Assembly: GCA_025358155.1 (NCBI GenBank)
Contig: JANYKR010000173.1
Coordinates: forward strand, 1-64,000
Length of the DNA stretch: 64,000 bases
From: Betaproteobacteria bacterium
GTDB lineage: Bacteria > Pseudomonadota > Gammaproteobacteria > Burkholderiales > Burkholderiaceae_C
Direction: 5' to 3'
A model generated the notes under the pieces. It was not told where the DNA came from, searched no databases, and saw only the letters and a program-made list of their open reading frames with translations. Below, piece after piece: positions 17,529 to 26,525 of this stretch; within the stretch, counting starts at the first letter, position 1; every line of letters starts with the position of its first letter. A program made the position numbers and the translations under genes.

Positions 17529-18332
17529 GTGGACCAACCCCTGTTTCGGACCGCGGCCCGCGAACCGCACCCCGCCCCTGCCGCCCCTGCCGCCCCTGCC
17601 GCCCCTGCCGCCATGATCGCCGCCACCACCGCCACCACCGGCGAGCAGATCGCCAAGCAGCTCGGCCAGGCGATCCTGCAAGGCCACTACGCACCTGGTG
17701 AGCGCGTAGGCGAGCAGGCGGTGGCCGAGATGTTCTCGCTCAGTCGCGGGCCGGTGCGCGACGCGCTGCGCATCCTGGAACGGCAGGGGCTGGTGGAGAT
17801 CCGGCCCCGGCGCGGCGCCTACGTGGTGGAGTTGGCGCTCAACGATGTGGCCGACATCTTCAACGTGCGCTGCGCGCTGCTGTCGCTGGCGGTGCGCTAC
17901 CTGGCGCGCAACCCCGACAAGTCGGCGCTCGCCCAGGTCGAGCCGCGCTTGGCGCAGTTGCGCCAGCTCGCGGCGCAAGAAGAACCCTCACTGCTTGACT
18001 TTGCCCAGGCCACCGGCCGTGTAGCGATCGGCCTGCTCGCGGCCTGTGCCAGTGCCAAGGTGATTCAGACCACCTACCGCGACCTGCCGCACGACGCGCT
18101 GTGGCGCATGCTGTGGGTGACGCCGCAGCCGCCTGACTACGTGCGGCCGGCGCGCCGGGCCGACACCTTTCAGGACTACGCGCTGCTGCTGGCCGCCCTG
18201 CATGCCGGCCAGGCCGACGGCGCCGAGGCGCTGATGCGCAAGATCATGGCCGACACCCGCGACGAGGTGCTGCACTACATGGCGCAGTCGCACGACGACC
18301 CGGTCGACAGTTTTCGGCAGCAGGTGTACTGA
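17529..18332 (+). CDS. GntR-family (FadR-type) transcriptional regulator
   Basis: A regulator of up to 267 residues with an N-terminal winged helix (GEQIAKQLGQAILQGHYAPG, MFSLSRGPVRDALRILERQG, IRPRRGAYVVEL) and an all-helical FCD effector domain (about 105-240). FadR-type regulators typically sense acyl-CoA, carboxylate or similar metabolites. The first 27 residues are Pro/Ala-rich, encoded by a CCGCCCCTG tandem repeat. The real start may therefore be the ATG at 17612 rather than the GTG at 17529. It is divergent from the biotin carrier and 42 bp upstream of the ABC importer, so it probably controls the whole uptake/catabolic cluster. Confidence 0.85.
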   Translation: MDQPLFRTAAREPHPAPAAPAAPAAPAAMIAATTATTGEQIAKQLGQAILQGHYAPGERVGEQAVAEMFSLSRGPVRDALRILERQGLVEIRPRRGAYVVELALNDVADIFNVRCALLSLAVRYLARNPDKSALAQVEPRLAQLRQLAAQEEPSLLDFAQATGRVAIGLLAACASAKVIQTTYRDLPHDALWRMLWVTPQPPDYVRPARRADTFQDYALLLAALHAGQADGAEALMRKIMADTRDEVLHYMAQSHDDPVDSFRQQVY

Positions 18333-18374
18333 TGCGCCAGCGGCCGACCGTTTGCCGCCCTTCGGACCCCGGCG

Positions 18375-19352
18375 ATGCTTGAGGTGCGCGACCTGTCGAT
18401 CTCGTTTGCTACCGGCGCCGGCCGGGTGGCGGTGACGCGCGGGCTCAACTTCAAGATCGCTGCGGGTGAGCGGCTGGGCGTGGTGGGCGAGAGTGGTTGT
18501 GGCAAGACGGTGACCGGCCTGTCGGTGCTGTGCCTGCTGCCCGCCGGCCAGGCCCGGATCGACGGCCAGATCCTGTTCGAAGGCCAAGACCTGGCGCGCT
18601 TGCCCGAACATCAGATGCGTGCGGTGCGCGGCCGCGACATCGCAATGATCTTCCAGGAGCCGATGACCGCGCTCGACCCGGTGTTCAGTGTGGGCGAGCA
18701 GATCGCCGAGGCCTACCGCTGCCATTTCCCGGTGAGCCGGACCGAGGCGCGTGAGCGGGCCATCGCCGCGCTGGCAGGGGTCGGCATCCCGCTGCCGGCG
18801 CGCCGGCATGACGAGTACCCGCACCAGTTCTCGGGCGGTATGCGCCAGCGGGTGATGATTGCCATGGCGTTGATCTGCGAGCCCAAGCTGCTGATCGCCG
18901 ACGAGCCCACCACCGCGCTGGACGTCACCGTGCAGGCCCAGATAACCGAACTGCTGCGCGACTTGAGCGACCGTGCCGGCACCGCGCTGATGTTCATCAC
19001 CCACGACCTGGGCGTGGTGGCCGAGGTCTGCAACCGCATGCTGACGATGTACGCCGGCGAGATCGTCGAGGACGCGCCGGTGGACGAAGTGCTGATGCGG
19101 CCACGCCACCCCTACAGCTCGGGCCTGCTGCGCTCGCTGCCGAGGTTGGCGCAGCACCGCGGGCTGCTGCCGTCAATCCGCGGCCGGGTGCCGTCGCCCA
19201 GCGAGATGCCGGCGGGCTGCCGGTTCCGCGCGCGCTGCGACCACGCGCTGCCGGCCTGCGCCGCCGAGCAAGCGCTGCACACCGTGGCGCCGGCGCACAG
19301 CGCACGCTGCGGCCGTGCCGCCGAGCTGAATTTGCCCGGGGCGGTGGCGTGA
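18375..19352 (+). CDS. Peptide/nickel-type ABC importer ATP-binding subunit (OppD/DppD-like)
   Basis: A 325-residue ATPase of the Opp/Dpp family. It shows Walker A GESGCGKT (about 37-44), signature [15 protein letters not shown], Walker [15 protein letters not shown] and the H-loop ITHDLGVV. The C-terminal oligopeptide-transporter extension has a Cys-rich region ([14 protein letters not shown]) that in relatives binds an Fe-S cluster. It overlaps the next ATPase gene by 4 bp (GTGA), the tight packing expected for a DppD/DppF pair. The substrate is unknown; the importer sits in an acyl-CoA cluster rather than beside peptidases. Confidence 0.93.
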   Translation: MLEVRDLSISFATGAGRVAVTRGLNFKIAAGERLGVVGESGCGKTVTGLSVLCLLPAGQARIDGQILFEGQDLARLPEHQMRAVRGRDIAMIFQEPMTALDPVFSVGEQIAEAYRCHFPVSRTEARERAIAALAGVGIPLPARRHDEYPHQFSGGMRQRVMIAMALICEPKLLIADEPTTALDVTVQAQITELLRDLSDRAGTALMFITHDLGVVAEVCNRMLTMYAGEIVEDAPVDEVLMRPRHPYSSGLLRSLPRLAQHRGLLPSIRGRVPSPSEMPAGCRFRARCDHALPACAAEQALHTVAPAHSARCGRAAELNLPGAVA

Positions 19353-20371
19353 GTGCATCCGCCCAGCCGCTGCTCAGCGTGCGCAACCTGCACATCCGCT
19401 TTGCCACGCAAGACCGGGGCGAGACGGTCAAGGCGGTGGACGGCATCAGCTTCGACGTGATGCCGGGCGAGACCTTCGGCATCATCGGCGAGTCGGGCTC
19501 GGGCAAGACCACGCTGGGGCGGGCGCTGGTGTCGCTGTTGCCGCCCACCGAGGGCAGCATCCTGCAAGACGGCATCGACCCGAGCACGCTCAAGCCCAGC
19601 GCGCTGCGCCAGCACCGGCGCAACTACCAGATCATCTTCCAGGACCCGCATGCCGCGCTCAACCCGCGCCAGCGGGTGCTGGCCAGCGTGTGCGAGCCGC
19701 TGGAAATCGCCGGGGGCCTGGACCGCGCCACCCGCGAGCAGCGCGGGCTGGACGCGCTGGCCCGCGTGGGCATCGCGCCCGAGTACGCGCAGCGCTACCC
19801 GCACATGCTCTCCGGCGGTCAAAAGCAGCGCATCAACATCGCCCGGGTGCTGACGCTGCGGCCCAAGCTGATCGTCTGCGACGAGGTGGTGGCCGCACTG
19901 GACGTGTCGATCCGCGGCGATGTGCTGAACCTGTTTGCCGAGCTGCAGCGCGAGTTCGGGCTGACCTATGTCTTCATCACCCACGACCTGTCGGTGGTGG
20001 CGCATGTCAGCGACCGCATCGCCGTCACCTACCTGGGCCGGCTGATGGAGCTGGGGCCGACGCTGGCAGTGGGCGAGCGCCCGCTGCACCCGTACACCGA
20101 GGCGCTGATGTCGGCCGACCCGCTGCCACTGCCGTCGCACCTGCGCACCCAGCGCCGCATCGTGCTGCAGGGCGAGATCCCCAGCCCGATCGATCCGCCC
20201 TCGGGTTGCCGCTTCCGCACCCGCTGCCCCAGCGCCCAGCCGCGCTGCGCGGCCGAGCCGCCCGACTGGCGCGAGCTGCGGCCCGCGCACTGGGTGGCCT
20301 GCCACTTTGCAACGCCTGACGGGCCGCCGTCACGCGCCCCGCAACCGCTGCCGACCCACCCAACCGTGTAA
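19349..20371 (+). CDS. Peptide/nickel-type ABC importer ATP-binding subunit (OppF/DppF-like)
   Basis: A 340-residue second ATPase of the importer: Walker A GESGSGKTT, signature LSGGQKQRINIARVL, H-loop ITHDLSVV and a C-terminal CRFRTRCPSAQPRC segment. The Walker B/D-loop reads LIVCDEVVAALDVS, where most relatives have DEPVSALD; the usual Pro after the catalytic Glu is replaced by Val. The Glu itself is kept, so the protein should still hydrolyse ATP. It starts at a GTG overlapping the oppD-like stop. Confidence 0.92.
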   Translation: MSASAQPLLSVRNLHIRFATQDRGETVKAVDGISFDVMPGETFGIIGESGSGKTTLGRALVSLLPPTEGSILQDGIDPSTLKPSALRQHRRNYQIIFQDPHAALNPRQRVLASVCEPLEIAGGLDRATREQRGLDALARVGIAPEYAQRYPHMLSGGQKQRINIARVLTLRPKLIVCDEVVAALDVSIRGDVLNLFAELQREFGLTYVFITHDLSVVAHVSDRIAVTYLGRLMELGPTLAVGERPLHPYTEALMSADPLPLPSHLRTQRRIVLQGEIPSPIDPPSGCRFRTRCPSAQPRCAAEPPDWRELRPAHWVACHFATPDGPPSRAPQPLPTHPTV

Positions 20372-20411
20372 AGCAGCGGCGCAGCCCTCAATCACCCCAG
20401 GAGACAGCCCC

Positions 20412-22016
20412 ATGACCGACGCAAACGACGACCGCACCGCCGTCCAACCCCCGACCGGCGCGGTCAAAGCCATGACCCGTCGCGACCTGATGTTGCTGGC
20501 CGGTGCTGCAGCTGGCACTGTGGCGGGAACTCTCGCCACCGGCGGCCCGGCCTGGGCCCAGGCCGGGCCCAAGCGCGGCGGTGTGCTCAAGGTCTCGGCC
20601 AATGCCAACCCGTCCAGCCTGGACCCGGCCACCGGCGGCGCCGGCTCTGACCACACCTTCTTGTGGTCGCTCTACGACACGCTGGTCGAGTGGGACTACG
20701 ACACCCTCAAGACCAAGCCGGGCCTGGCGGCATTCAGCTTCCCAGACCCGCGCACGATGGTGCTCGACATCAAGCCCGGCATCAGCTTTCACGATGGCAG
20801 CGTGCTGGACGCGGCGGCGGTCAAGTTCAACCTCGACCGGGGCCGGCAGGACGCCCGCTCCAACATCAAGGCCGATCTGTCGAGCGTGGCGGACGTGTTG
20901 GTCAGCGGCCCACTGCAGGTCACCGTCAAGCTGCTGCGACCCGACACCGCGCTGCCGGCGATCCTGTCCGACCGCGCCGGCATGATGGTCTCGCCCAAGG
21001 CAGTGCAGGCACTGGGCGCCGAGTTTGACCGCAAGCCGGTGGGCGCCGGGCCGTGGAAGTTTGTCAGCTGGTCGGCCAACGAAAAGGTGGTGGTCACCCG
21101 GGCCGACAAATACTGGCGCGCCGACCGGGGGTTGGTTGACGGCATCGAGTTCTCGATCATCCCCGAGTTGGCCACCGGCCTGCGTGCGGTGGTGGCCGGC
21201 CAGGGCGACTTTGTCTACCAGGTGCCGCCCCGGCTGATACCCCTCATCGACAAGGCCAAGAACCTGCAGAAGGTGAGCGGCCCCACGCTGTACTGCCTGC
21301 AGCTCTACTTCAACCTGGCCAAGCCGCACCTGAGCAACGTCAAGGTGCGCCAGGCGATCAACTTTGCGCTCGATCGCGATGCCTTCGTCAAGGCCTCGCT
21401 GGCCGGCGTGGGCGAGCCGGCCTACATGAACCTGCCCAAGACCCACTGGGCCTATGACGAGACGCTGCTCAAGTTGTACCCGCACAACCTGGACAAGGCG
21501 CGGCAGTTGCTGACCGAAGCCGGCTTCAAGGACGGGCTGGAGCTGACGGTGGGCAGCTACACCGACCAGGACTCGGTGCGGCGCAGCGAGATCGTGATGG
21601 AGCAACTGCGCAAGGTGGGCATCCGGCTCAAGTTCATCACCGGCACCATCCCCGAGATCAGCGGCCAGTTTTTTGGCACCGAGAAAAAGTTCGACATGCT
21701 GCTCTCGGCCTGGACCGGCCGGCCCGACCCGAGCATGACCTACAGCCTGATGTACGCCAAGGACGCCTACTTCAACGCCGGCCGCATCGACCCGGGCAAG
21801 GAGCTGACCGACCTGCTGGCCGAGAGCCGCGCCGCCGAGCGCATCGAGGGCCGCAAGCTGATCTTCTGGCGCTTGCAGCGCATCGTGATGGAGCAGGCGC
21901 TGGTGGCACCGCTGGCCTTCCAGTACGAGCTGGTGGCAGCGTCCACCAAGGTCAAGGGTTACAAGCCCAACTTGCTCGGCAAGCCGAAATACGAGTTCAT
22001 CAGCCTGCAAGACTGA
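20412..22016 (+). CDS. ABC importer substrate-binding protein (SBP family 5)
   Basis: A 534-residue family-5 periplasmic binding protein, which captures the imported solute and delivers it to the two permeases. The N-terminus has a twin-arginine-like signal (MTRRDLMLLAGAAAGT, ending near AWAQA), so export may be through Tat. The mature part shows the family segments LDPATGGAGSDHTFLWSLYD, ISFHDGSVLDAAAVKFNLDR and VRQAINFALDRDAFVK. I chose the ATG at 20412 with AGGAG upstream. Ligand specificity cannot be predicted; this family binds peptides, nickel, opines and other small molecules. Confidence 0.92.
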   Translation: MTDANDDRTAVQPPTGAVKAMTRRDLMLLAGAAAGTVAGTLATGGPAWAQAGPKRGGVLKVSANANPSSLDPATGGAGSDHTFLWSLYDTLVEWDYDTLKTKPGLAAFSFPDPRTMVLDIKPGISFHDGSVLDAAAVKFNLDRGRQDARSNIKADLSSVADVLVSGPLQVTVKLLRPDTALPAILSDRAGMMVSPKAVQALGAEFDRKPVGAGPWKFVSWSANEKVVVTRADKYWRADRGLVDGIEFSIIPELATGLRAVVAGQGDFVYQVPPRLIPLIDKAKNLQKVSGPTLYCLQLYFNLAKPHLSNVKVRQAINFALDRDAFVKASLAGVGEPAYMNLPKTHWAYDETLLKLYPHNLDKARQLLTEAGFKDGLELTVGSYTDQDSVRRSEIVMEQLRKVGIRLKFITGTIPEISGQFFGTEKKFDMLLSAWTGRPDPSMTYSLMYAKDAYFNAGRIDPGKELTDLLAESRAAERIEGRKLIFWRLQRIVMEQALVAPLAFQYELVAASTKVKGYKPNLLGKPKYEFISLQD

Positions 22017-22023
22017 GGCAGCG

Positions 22024-22977
22024 ATGTTCGCCTCCGCCCGCCTGCGCGTGATCCGGCGACGCCTGCTGCAGGCGCTGCCGGTGCTGGTGCTGGCCACCTT
22101 CGTGGTGTTCGGGTTGCTCAAGCTGATGCCGGGCGATATCGCGATCACGCTGGCCGGTGAAAACGCCACCGAGCAGCGCATCCAGGAGATCCGCGAGCTG
22201 TACGGCCTGAACCGGCCGTTCCTGGTGCAGTACGGCAACTGGCTGCTGCATGCATTTCAGGGTGATCTTTCGAAATCGCTGGCCAACGGCGAGCCGGTGG
22301 CCGAGTCGATTGCCCGGGCCTTCCCCAACACGCTGCTGATCGTGCTGCTGGCGATGACGGTGGCGCTGGGCCTGGGCATTCCGCTGGGCCTGCTGGCGGC
22401 GAGCCGGCCCGATGGCTTGCGCGACCGGGTGGTCACCTCGGTGGCATCACTGGGCATTGCGGTGCCCAGCTTCTGGCTGGCGATGATCCTGGTGGCCTGG
22501 CTGGCGCTGGATTTCGGCTGGTTCCCGGCCACCGGCGCGGTGCCGCTGCAGGACAGCCTGCCCAAGGCGCTGCACCATGCCATCCTGCCGGCGCTGGCGC
22601 TGGCTGCCGGCGGCGTGGCGGAGGTGTCGCGCCAGCTGCGCAGCTCGCTGGTCGAGATCTTGGCCTCACCGCAAGTGCGCACGCTGCGCGCCAAAGGCCT
22701 GAGTGCGGGTGTCATTTTGTGGAAACATGGTTTGAAGAATGCCGGCGTCAACCTGCTGACCGTGGCCACGCTGCTGTTCAACCGCCTGCTGGCTGCCACG
22801 GTGGTGGTGGAGGCGGTGTTTGCGATCCCCGGCATGGGCAACCTGATCGTCAACGCCGCGCTCACCCGCGACCTGCCGGTGGTGCAGGGCGTGGTGTTCG
22901 TGATGGTGCTGGTAGTGATCAGCGTCAACCTCGCGGCCGACCTGCTCTACACCGTGCTCGACCCGCGCATCCGATGA
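22024..22977 (+). CDS. ABC importer permease (DppB-like)
   Basis: A 317-residue inner-membrane permease with about six transmembrane helices. The first is followed by a long periplasmic loop (GDIAITLAGENATEQRIQEI), as in DppB/OppB. The EAA coupling loop VRTLRAKGLSAGVILWKHGL is present. It starts 7 bp after the binding-protein gene and overlaps the second permease by 4 bp (ATGA). Confidence 0.93.
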   Translation: MFASARLRVIRRRLLQALPVLVLATFVVFGLLKLMPGDIAITLAGENATEQRIQEIRELYGLNRPFLVQYGNWLLHAFQGDLSKSLANGEPVAESIARAFPNTLLIVLLAMTVALGLGIPLGLLAASRPDGLRDRVVTSVASLGIAVPSFWLAMILVAWLALDFGWFPATGAVPLQDSLPKALHHAILPALALAAGGVAEVSRQLRSSLVEILASPQVRTLRAKGLSAGVILWKHGLKNAGVNLLTVATLLFNRLLAATVVVEAVFAIPGMGNLIVNAALTRDLPVVQGVVFVMVLVVISVNLAADLLYTVLDPRIR

Positions 22978-23822
22978 CTGCCCGCCGATTTCTCCACCAG
23001 CCGCTGGCTTGGCTCAGGCACGACCTGCGGGCCGCGCTGAGCCTGGCGTTTCTGGCGGCGCTGCTGCTGCTGGCCTTGACCGCACCGCTGATCGCGCCCT
23101 ACCCGGTCACCGCGCAGGATGTGGACAACACGCTGGCCGGCCCGTCGGCGCAGCACCTGCTGGGCACCGACGATCTGGGCCGCGATGTATTCAGCCGGAT
23201 GGTGCACGGCGCAGCAGCCACGCTGTATGCCAGTGCGCTGGCGGTGGGCATTGCGGTGTTGCTGGGCCTGCCAGTGGGCTTGCTGGCGGGCTACCTGGGC
23301 GGCTGGGTGGACGATGCGATCAGCCGCTTGATCGACGCTTTGCTGTCCTTCCCGTCCATCGTGCTGGCCATCGCCGTGACCGGCGCGCTGGGCATCGGCC
23401 TGTCCAACGGCATGATCGCCGTGGGCATCGTGTTTGCGCCGCAGCTCGCGCGGCTGGTGCGGGCCCGCGCGCTGGTGGTGCGGCAGGAGTTGTACGTCGA
23501 TGCAGCGCGCTGTTTTGGCGGCGGCACTGCGCGCATCCTGTGGCGCCATGTGCTGCCCAACACGGTGCAGCCGGTGATCGTGCAGATCACGTTGCTGCTG
23601 GCTGCGGCGCTGCTGGCCGAGGCGTCTTTGAGCTTTCTGGGTCTGGGCATCCAGCCGCCGAACCCGAGCTGGGGCTCGATGCTGGCGCGGGCCTACCAAA
23701 ACATGGAGCTGGCGCCAGCGCAGATGTACGCCCCCGGGCTGGCGATCCTGCTCACCGCGCTGGCTTTCAACACCCTGGGCGAATCGCTGCGGGTGGCGCT
23801 GGACCCGACCCACAAACGCTGA
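22974..23822 (+). CDS. ABC importer permease (DppC-like)
   Basis: A 282-residue permease of the DppC/OppC class. The N-terminal helix (LAFLAALLLLALTAPLIAPY) is followed by the OppC-type motif HLLGTDDLGRDVFSRM. The coupling loop is YVDAARCFGGGTARILWRHV, and SFLGLGIQPPNPSWGSML is conserved at the end. I chose the ATG at 22974, which overlaps the stop of the first permease; longer in-frame readings inside that gene are spurious. It completes the five-gene importer. Confidence 0.93.
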   Translation: MTARRFLHQPLAWLRHDLRAALSLAFLAALLLLALTAPLIAPYPVTAQDVDNTLAGPSAQHLLGTDDLGRDVFSRMVHGAAATLYASALAVGIAVLLGLPVGLLAGYLGGWVDDAISRLIDALLSFPSIVLAIAVTGALGIGLSNGMIAVGIVFAPQLARLVRARALVVRQELYVDAARCFGGGTARILWRHVLPNTVQPVIVQITLLLAAALLAEASLSFLGLGIQPPNPSWGSMLARAYQNMELAPAQMYAPGLAILLTALAFNTLGESLRVALDPTHKR

Positions 23823-23909
23823 GCCTCTGACCACCCTGCTTCTCACCGCCTGGGCCGCCGCCTGCGCCGCCTGCGCCACCCCGACGATCTCACCACAAGG
23901 ACAACCCCG

Positions 23910-25466
23910 ATGACCTGGCAACCCGAGCTCGACGAACTGGCCCGCCGCACCACGATGGCCCTGCAGATGGGTGGCGCCGACAAGGTCAAGCGCCAGCACG
24001 ATGCCGGCCGCCTGACGGTGCGCGAGCGGATCGATCAACTGGTGGACGCCGGCAGCTTCCACGAGGTGGGCGCGCTGTCGGGCATCGGCGAGTACGACGC
24101 CGCCGGCCAGGTCCAGCACGTCACCCCCGCCAACTGCGTGTTCGGCCGTGGCCGGATCGACGGCCGTCCGGTGGTGGTGGTGGGTGACGACTTCACCGTG
24201 CGCGGCGGCTCGGCCGATGCGTCGATCAGCAACAAACCGCTGATGGCCGAGGACATGGCGGCGCAGTTCCGGCTGCCGATCATCCGGGTGATCGAGGGCT
24301 CGGGCGGCGGTGGCTCGGTCAAGACCATCGAGACCAAGGGCGCGTCCAACCTGCCGGGCGGCGTGGGCGGCACTGCCGGCTTCTACCGCATGACGGCCAA
24401 CCTGGCCGAGGTGCCGGTGGTGGGGCTGGGGCTGGGCTCGGTGGCCGGGCTGGGCGCGGCGCGGTTGGCGTCGAGCCACTACTCGGTGATGACCCACAAC
24501 TCGGCGATGTTTGTCGCGGGCCCGCCGCTGGTGGCGCGGCTGGGCCAGGCGCTGGAGAAAAAGGAACTGGGCGGTGCCGACATCCAGACCCGCAGCGGCG
24601 CGATCGACACGGCGGTGGACACCGAGGAACAGGCCTTCGAGTGTGCGCGGCGATTTCTGTCTTACCTGCCGGCCTCGGTCCATGCGCTGCCGCCGGTGCT
24701 GCCCTGCACCGACGACCCCGAGCGTGCCGACGCGTCGCTGATGAAGGCGGTGCCGCGCAACCGCCGCAGCGTCTACAAGATGCGGCCGATCGTCAACGCG
24801 GTGGTGGACGCGGGCAGCTTCTTCGAGATGGGCGCCAACTTCGGCCGCAGCCTGATCACCGGCCTGGCCCGGCTCGGCGGCCATCCGGTGCTGCTGCTGG
24901 CCAGCGACCCCTACCACTACGGCGGCGCCTGGAGCGCCGACACCTGCCAGAAGGTGGTGCGCTTTGTCGACCTGGCCGAGACCTTTCACCTGCCAGTGGT
25001 CTATCTGATGGACTGCCCCGGCTTCATGATCGGGCTGGAGGCCGAGCGCAGCGCCACCATCCGCCACGGCGTGCGGGCGATGGCGGCGATGAACCAGACC
25101 AGCGTGCCTTGGTGTACCGTGATCGTACGCAACGCCTTTGGCGTGGCCGGCGCCGCGCACCAGCCCGCCGGGCGCTTGTCGCTGCGTTACGCCTGGCTGT
25201 CAGCGTACTGGGGCTCGCTGCCGCTCGAAGGCGGCATCGAGGCCGCCTACCGCGCCGACATTGCCGCCGCCGCCGACCCCCAGGTCGAGCTGGCCGCCAT
25301 CGAAACCCGGCTCAACGCCCTGCGCTCACCCTTTCGCAGTGCCGAGAAGTTCTGGATCGAGGAGATCATCGACCCGCGCCGCACCCGGTCGTTGCTGTGC
25401 GACTTTGCCCGCCTGGCCGAGCCGCTGCGGGTACCGGGGCGGGCGCAGTTCTCGATCCGGCCTTGA
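23910..25466 (+). CDS. Acyl-CoA carboxylase carboxyltransferase (beta) subunit
   Basis: A 518-residue carboxyltransferase of the propionyl-CoA / methylcrotonyl-CoA / geranyl-CoA carboxylase family. It would transfer CO2 from carboxybiotin to an acyl-CoA. Two crotonase-like halves are visible: RLTVRERIDQLVDAGSFHEV and EGSGGGGSVKTIETKGASNL in the first, and DCPGFMIGLEAERSATIRHG and VRNAFGVAGAAHQPAGRLS in the second. It follows the permeases by 87 bp with AAGGAC before the ATG. The separate biotin carrier at 17167 is the likely carrier. The acyl-CoA substrate is not deducible. Confidence 0.9.
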   Translation: MTWQPELDELARRTTMALQMGGADKVKRQHDAGRLTVRERIDQLVDAGSFHEVGALSGIGEYDAAGQVQHVTPANCVFGRGRIDGRPVVVVGDDFTVRGGSADASISNKPLMAEDMAAQFRLPIIRVIEGSGGGGSVKTIETKGASNLPGGVGGTAGFYRMTANLAEVPVVGLGLGSVAGLGAARLASSHYSVMTHNSAMFVAGPPLVARLGQALEKKELGGADIQTRSGAIDTAVDTEEQAFECARRFLSYLPASVHALPPVLPCTDDPERADASLMKAVPRNRRSVYKMRPIVNAVVDAGSFFEMGANFGRSLITGLARLGGHPVLLLASDPYHYGGAWSADTCQKVVRFVDLAETFHLPVVYLMDCPGFMIGLEAERSATIRHGVRAMAAMNQTSVPWCTVIVRNAFGVAGAAHQPAGRLSLRYAWLSAYWGSLPLEGGIEAAYRADIAAAADPQVELAAIETRLNALRSPFRSAEKFWIEEIIDPRRTRSLLCDFARLAEPLRVPGRAQFSIRP

Positions 25467-25507
25467 GGCGTGCAACCGTGCGCAAGCCGGGTTGGGGTGG
25501 TGTGAGG

Positions 25508-26311
25508 TCAGGTACGGGCCTGCCCGGGCCCGGTGACCTCAAAGTTCACCCCGCCCAGGTGGAACCGGTGGCCCTGCACCCGGTGACCACAATCGAGCGC
25601 GCGGCGCAGCGTGGCCGCCACATCGACCACCTCGACCACCACGCTGCCCAGACAGTCGGCCGGGCCGCGCTCAAAACACAGCGACACCTGCTCGAACTGC
25701 AGCCGGGCTGCGGCATCGCCCGCACCGCCACCTTCGCGACCGTCGGTCCGCAGCGGTGTTTCGAGAATCTTCGACCACAGCCCGGCCAGCGCGGCCGGGT
25801 CCGGGCTTTCCAGCACGATACCCTGCAGCCGCCGCGTGTCGGCCGTGCGCACATGGTCTTGCCAGTGCGGGCCGGCCGGCCACCAGGTGCCCATCCGGTC
25901 TTCGCCGCCCACGCTGTGGCCCAGCTCGATGAAGGCGGAGCGGCAATCACGCGGGTGCAACTGCACGCTCAGGTAACCGGGCTGGTCGATCTCATGCGCG
26001 GTGCGCACCCCCAGCGCCTGTGCCGTGGCCTGGCGCTGCCGGGGATCGTCGGTCTGGAAGATCGCCATGTAGCCGCCGTGGCCCTGGCTGCGGTGGATGA
26101 AGCGGCCGGCTGCGGTGTCGGGCTGTACAGGCGCCACCACTTCCAAAAAGTCGGTGCCGATCGGCAGCAGCGCGTTTTCAAGCCCGTAGGCGATCAACTT
26201 GGGGTCGCGGTGGCAGACCGACAGGCCAAAGATGGTTTGCAAGTCATCCACCACCGGTGCCAGGCGGGGTGCAGCCAGGCAGATCTGGCGCAGACGAAGG
26301 GTGTCGGGCAT
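25508..26311 (-). CDS. VOC/glyoxalase-fold protein
   Basis: A 267-residue protein with two tandem glyoxalase-like halves: LRQICLAAPRLAPVVDDLQ at the start, and a second from about residue 150. EVVAPVQPDTAAGRF resembles the Glyoxalase_3 type. Such proteins include dioxygenases, epimerases and lyases, and methylmalonyl-CoA epimerase is one well-known member. The clear metal-binding residues of a defined enzyme class could not be assigned. It is convergent with the carboxyltransferase (41-bp gap) and divergent from the enoyl-CoA hydratase, so it may act on a product of this pathway. Confidence 0.75.
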   Translation of the reverse strand: MPDTLRLRQICLAAPRLAPVVDDLQTIFGLSVCHRDPKLIAYGLENALLPIGTDFLEVVAPVQPDTAAGRFIHRSQGHGGYMAIFQTDDPRQRQATAQALGVRTAHEIDQPGYLSVQLHPRDCRSAFIELGHSVGGEDRMGTWWPAGPHWQDHVRTADTRRLQGIVLESPDPAALAGLWSKILETPLRTDGREGGGAGDAAARLQFEQVSLCFERGPADCLGSVVVEVVDVAATLRRALDCGHRVQGHRFHLGGVNFEVTGPGQART

Positions 26312-26374
26312 GCTGAGCGCTCCTGTGGGCAGAGTTCATCGGTGGGGCTGGGCAGCATAAGGCCCACAGCAGGC

Positions 26375-26413
26375 GCTGCCCCGTACTGCTGCCCCGTACT
26401 GCTGCCCTGTACG
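26375..26413. repeat. Three tandem copies of a 13-bp repeat
   Basis: GCTGCCCCGTACT at 26375-26387 is repeated exactly at 26388-26400 and with one change (12 of 13) at 26401-26413. It lies in the 214-bp divergent spacer between the VOC gene and the enoyl-CoA hydratase gene, about 65 bp upstream of the VOC start. It could be a slippage-prone array that changes promoter spacing, or repeated binding sites. Confidence 0.8.
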
Positions 26414-26525
26414 CGACAGGCCGGCCATCCACCCGCGTGCTACGGTTTGCCGGCACGCCCGCGCTGCCAGCCCTGCCAGCCTTGCGCCCCCACACCCACC
26501 CGCCCCGCCACCTGGAGACCCCCGC

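Noticed and set aside
17570-17611. CCGCCCCTG tandem repeat as a CRISPR or regulatory array
   Set aside because: Simple triplet-multiple repeat encoding a Pro/Ala run, possibly upstream of the true GntR start; no spacer structure.
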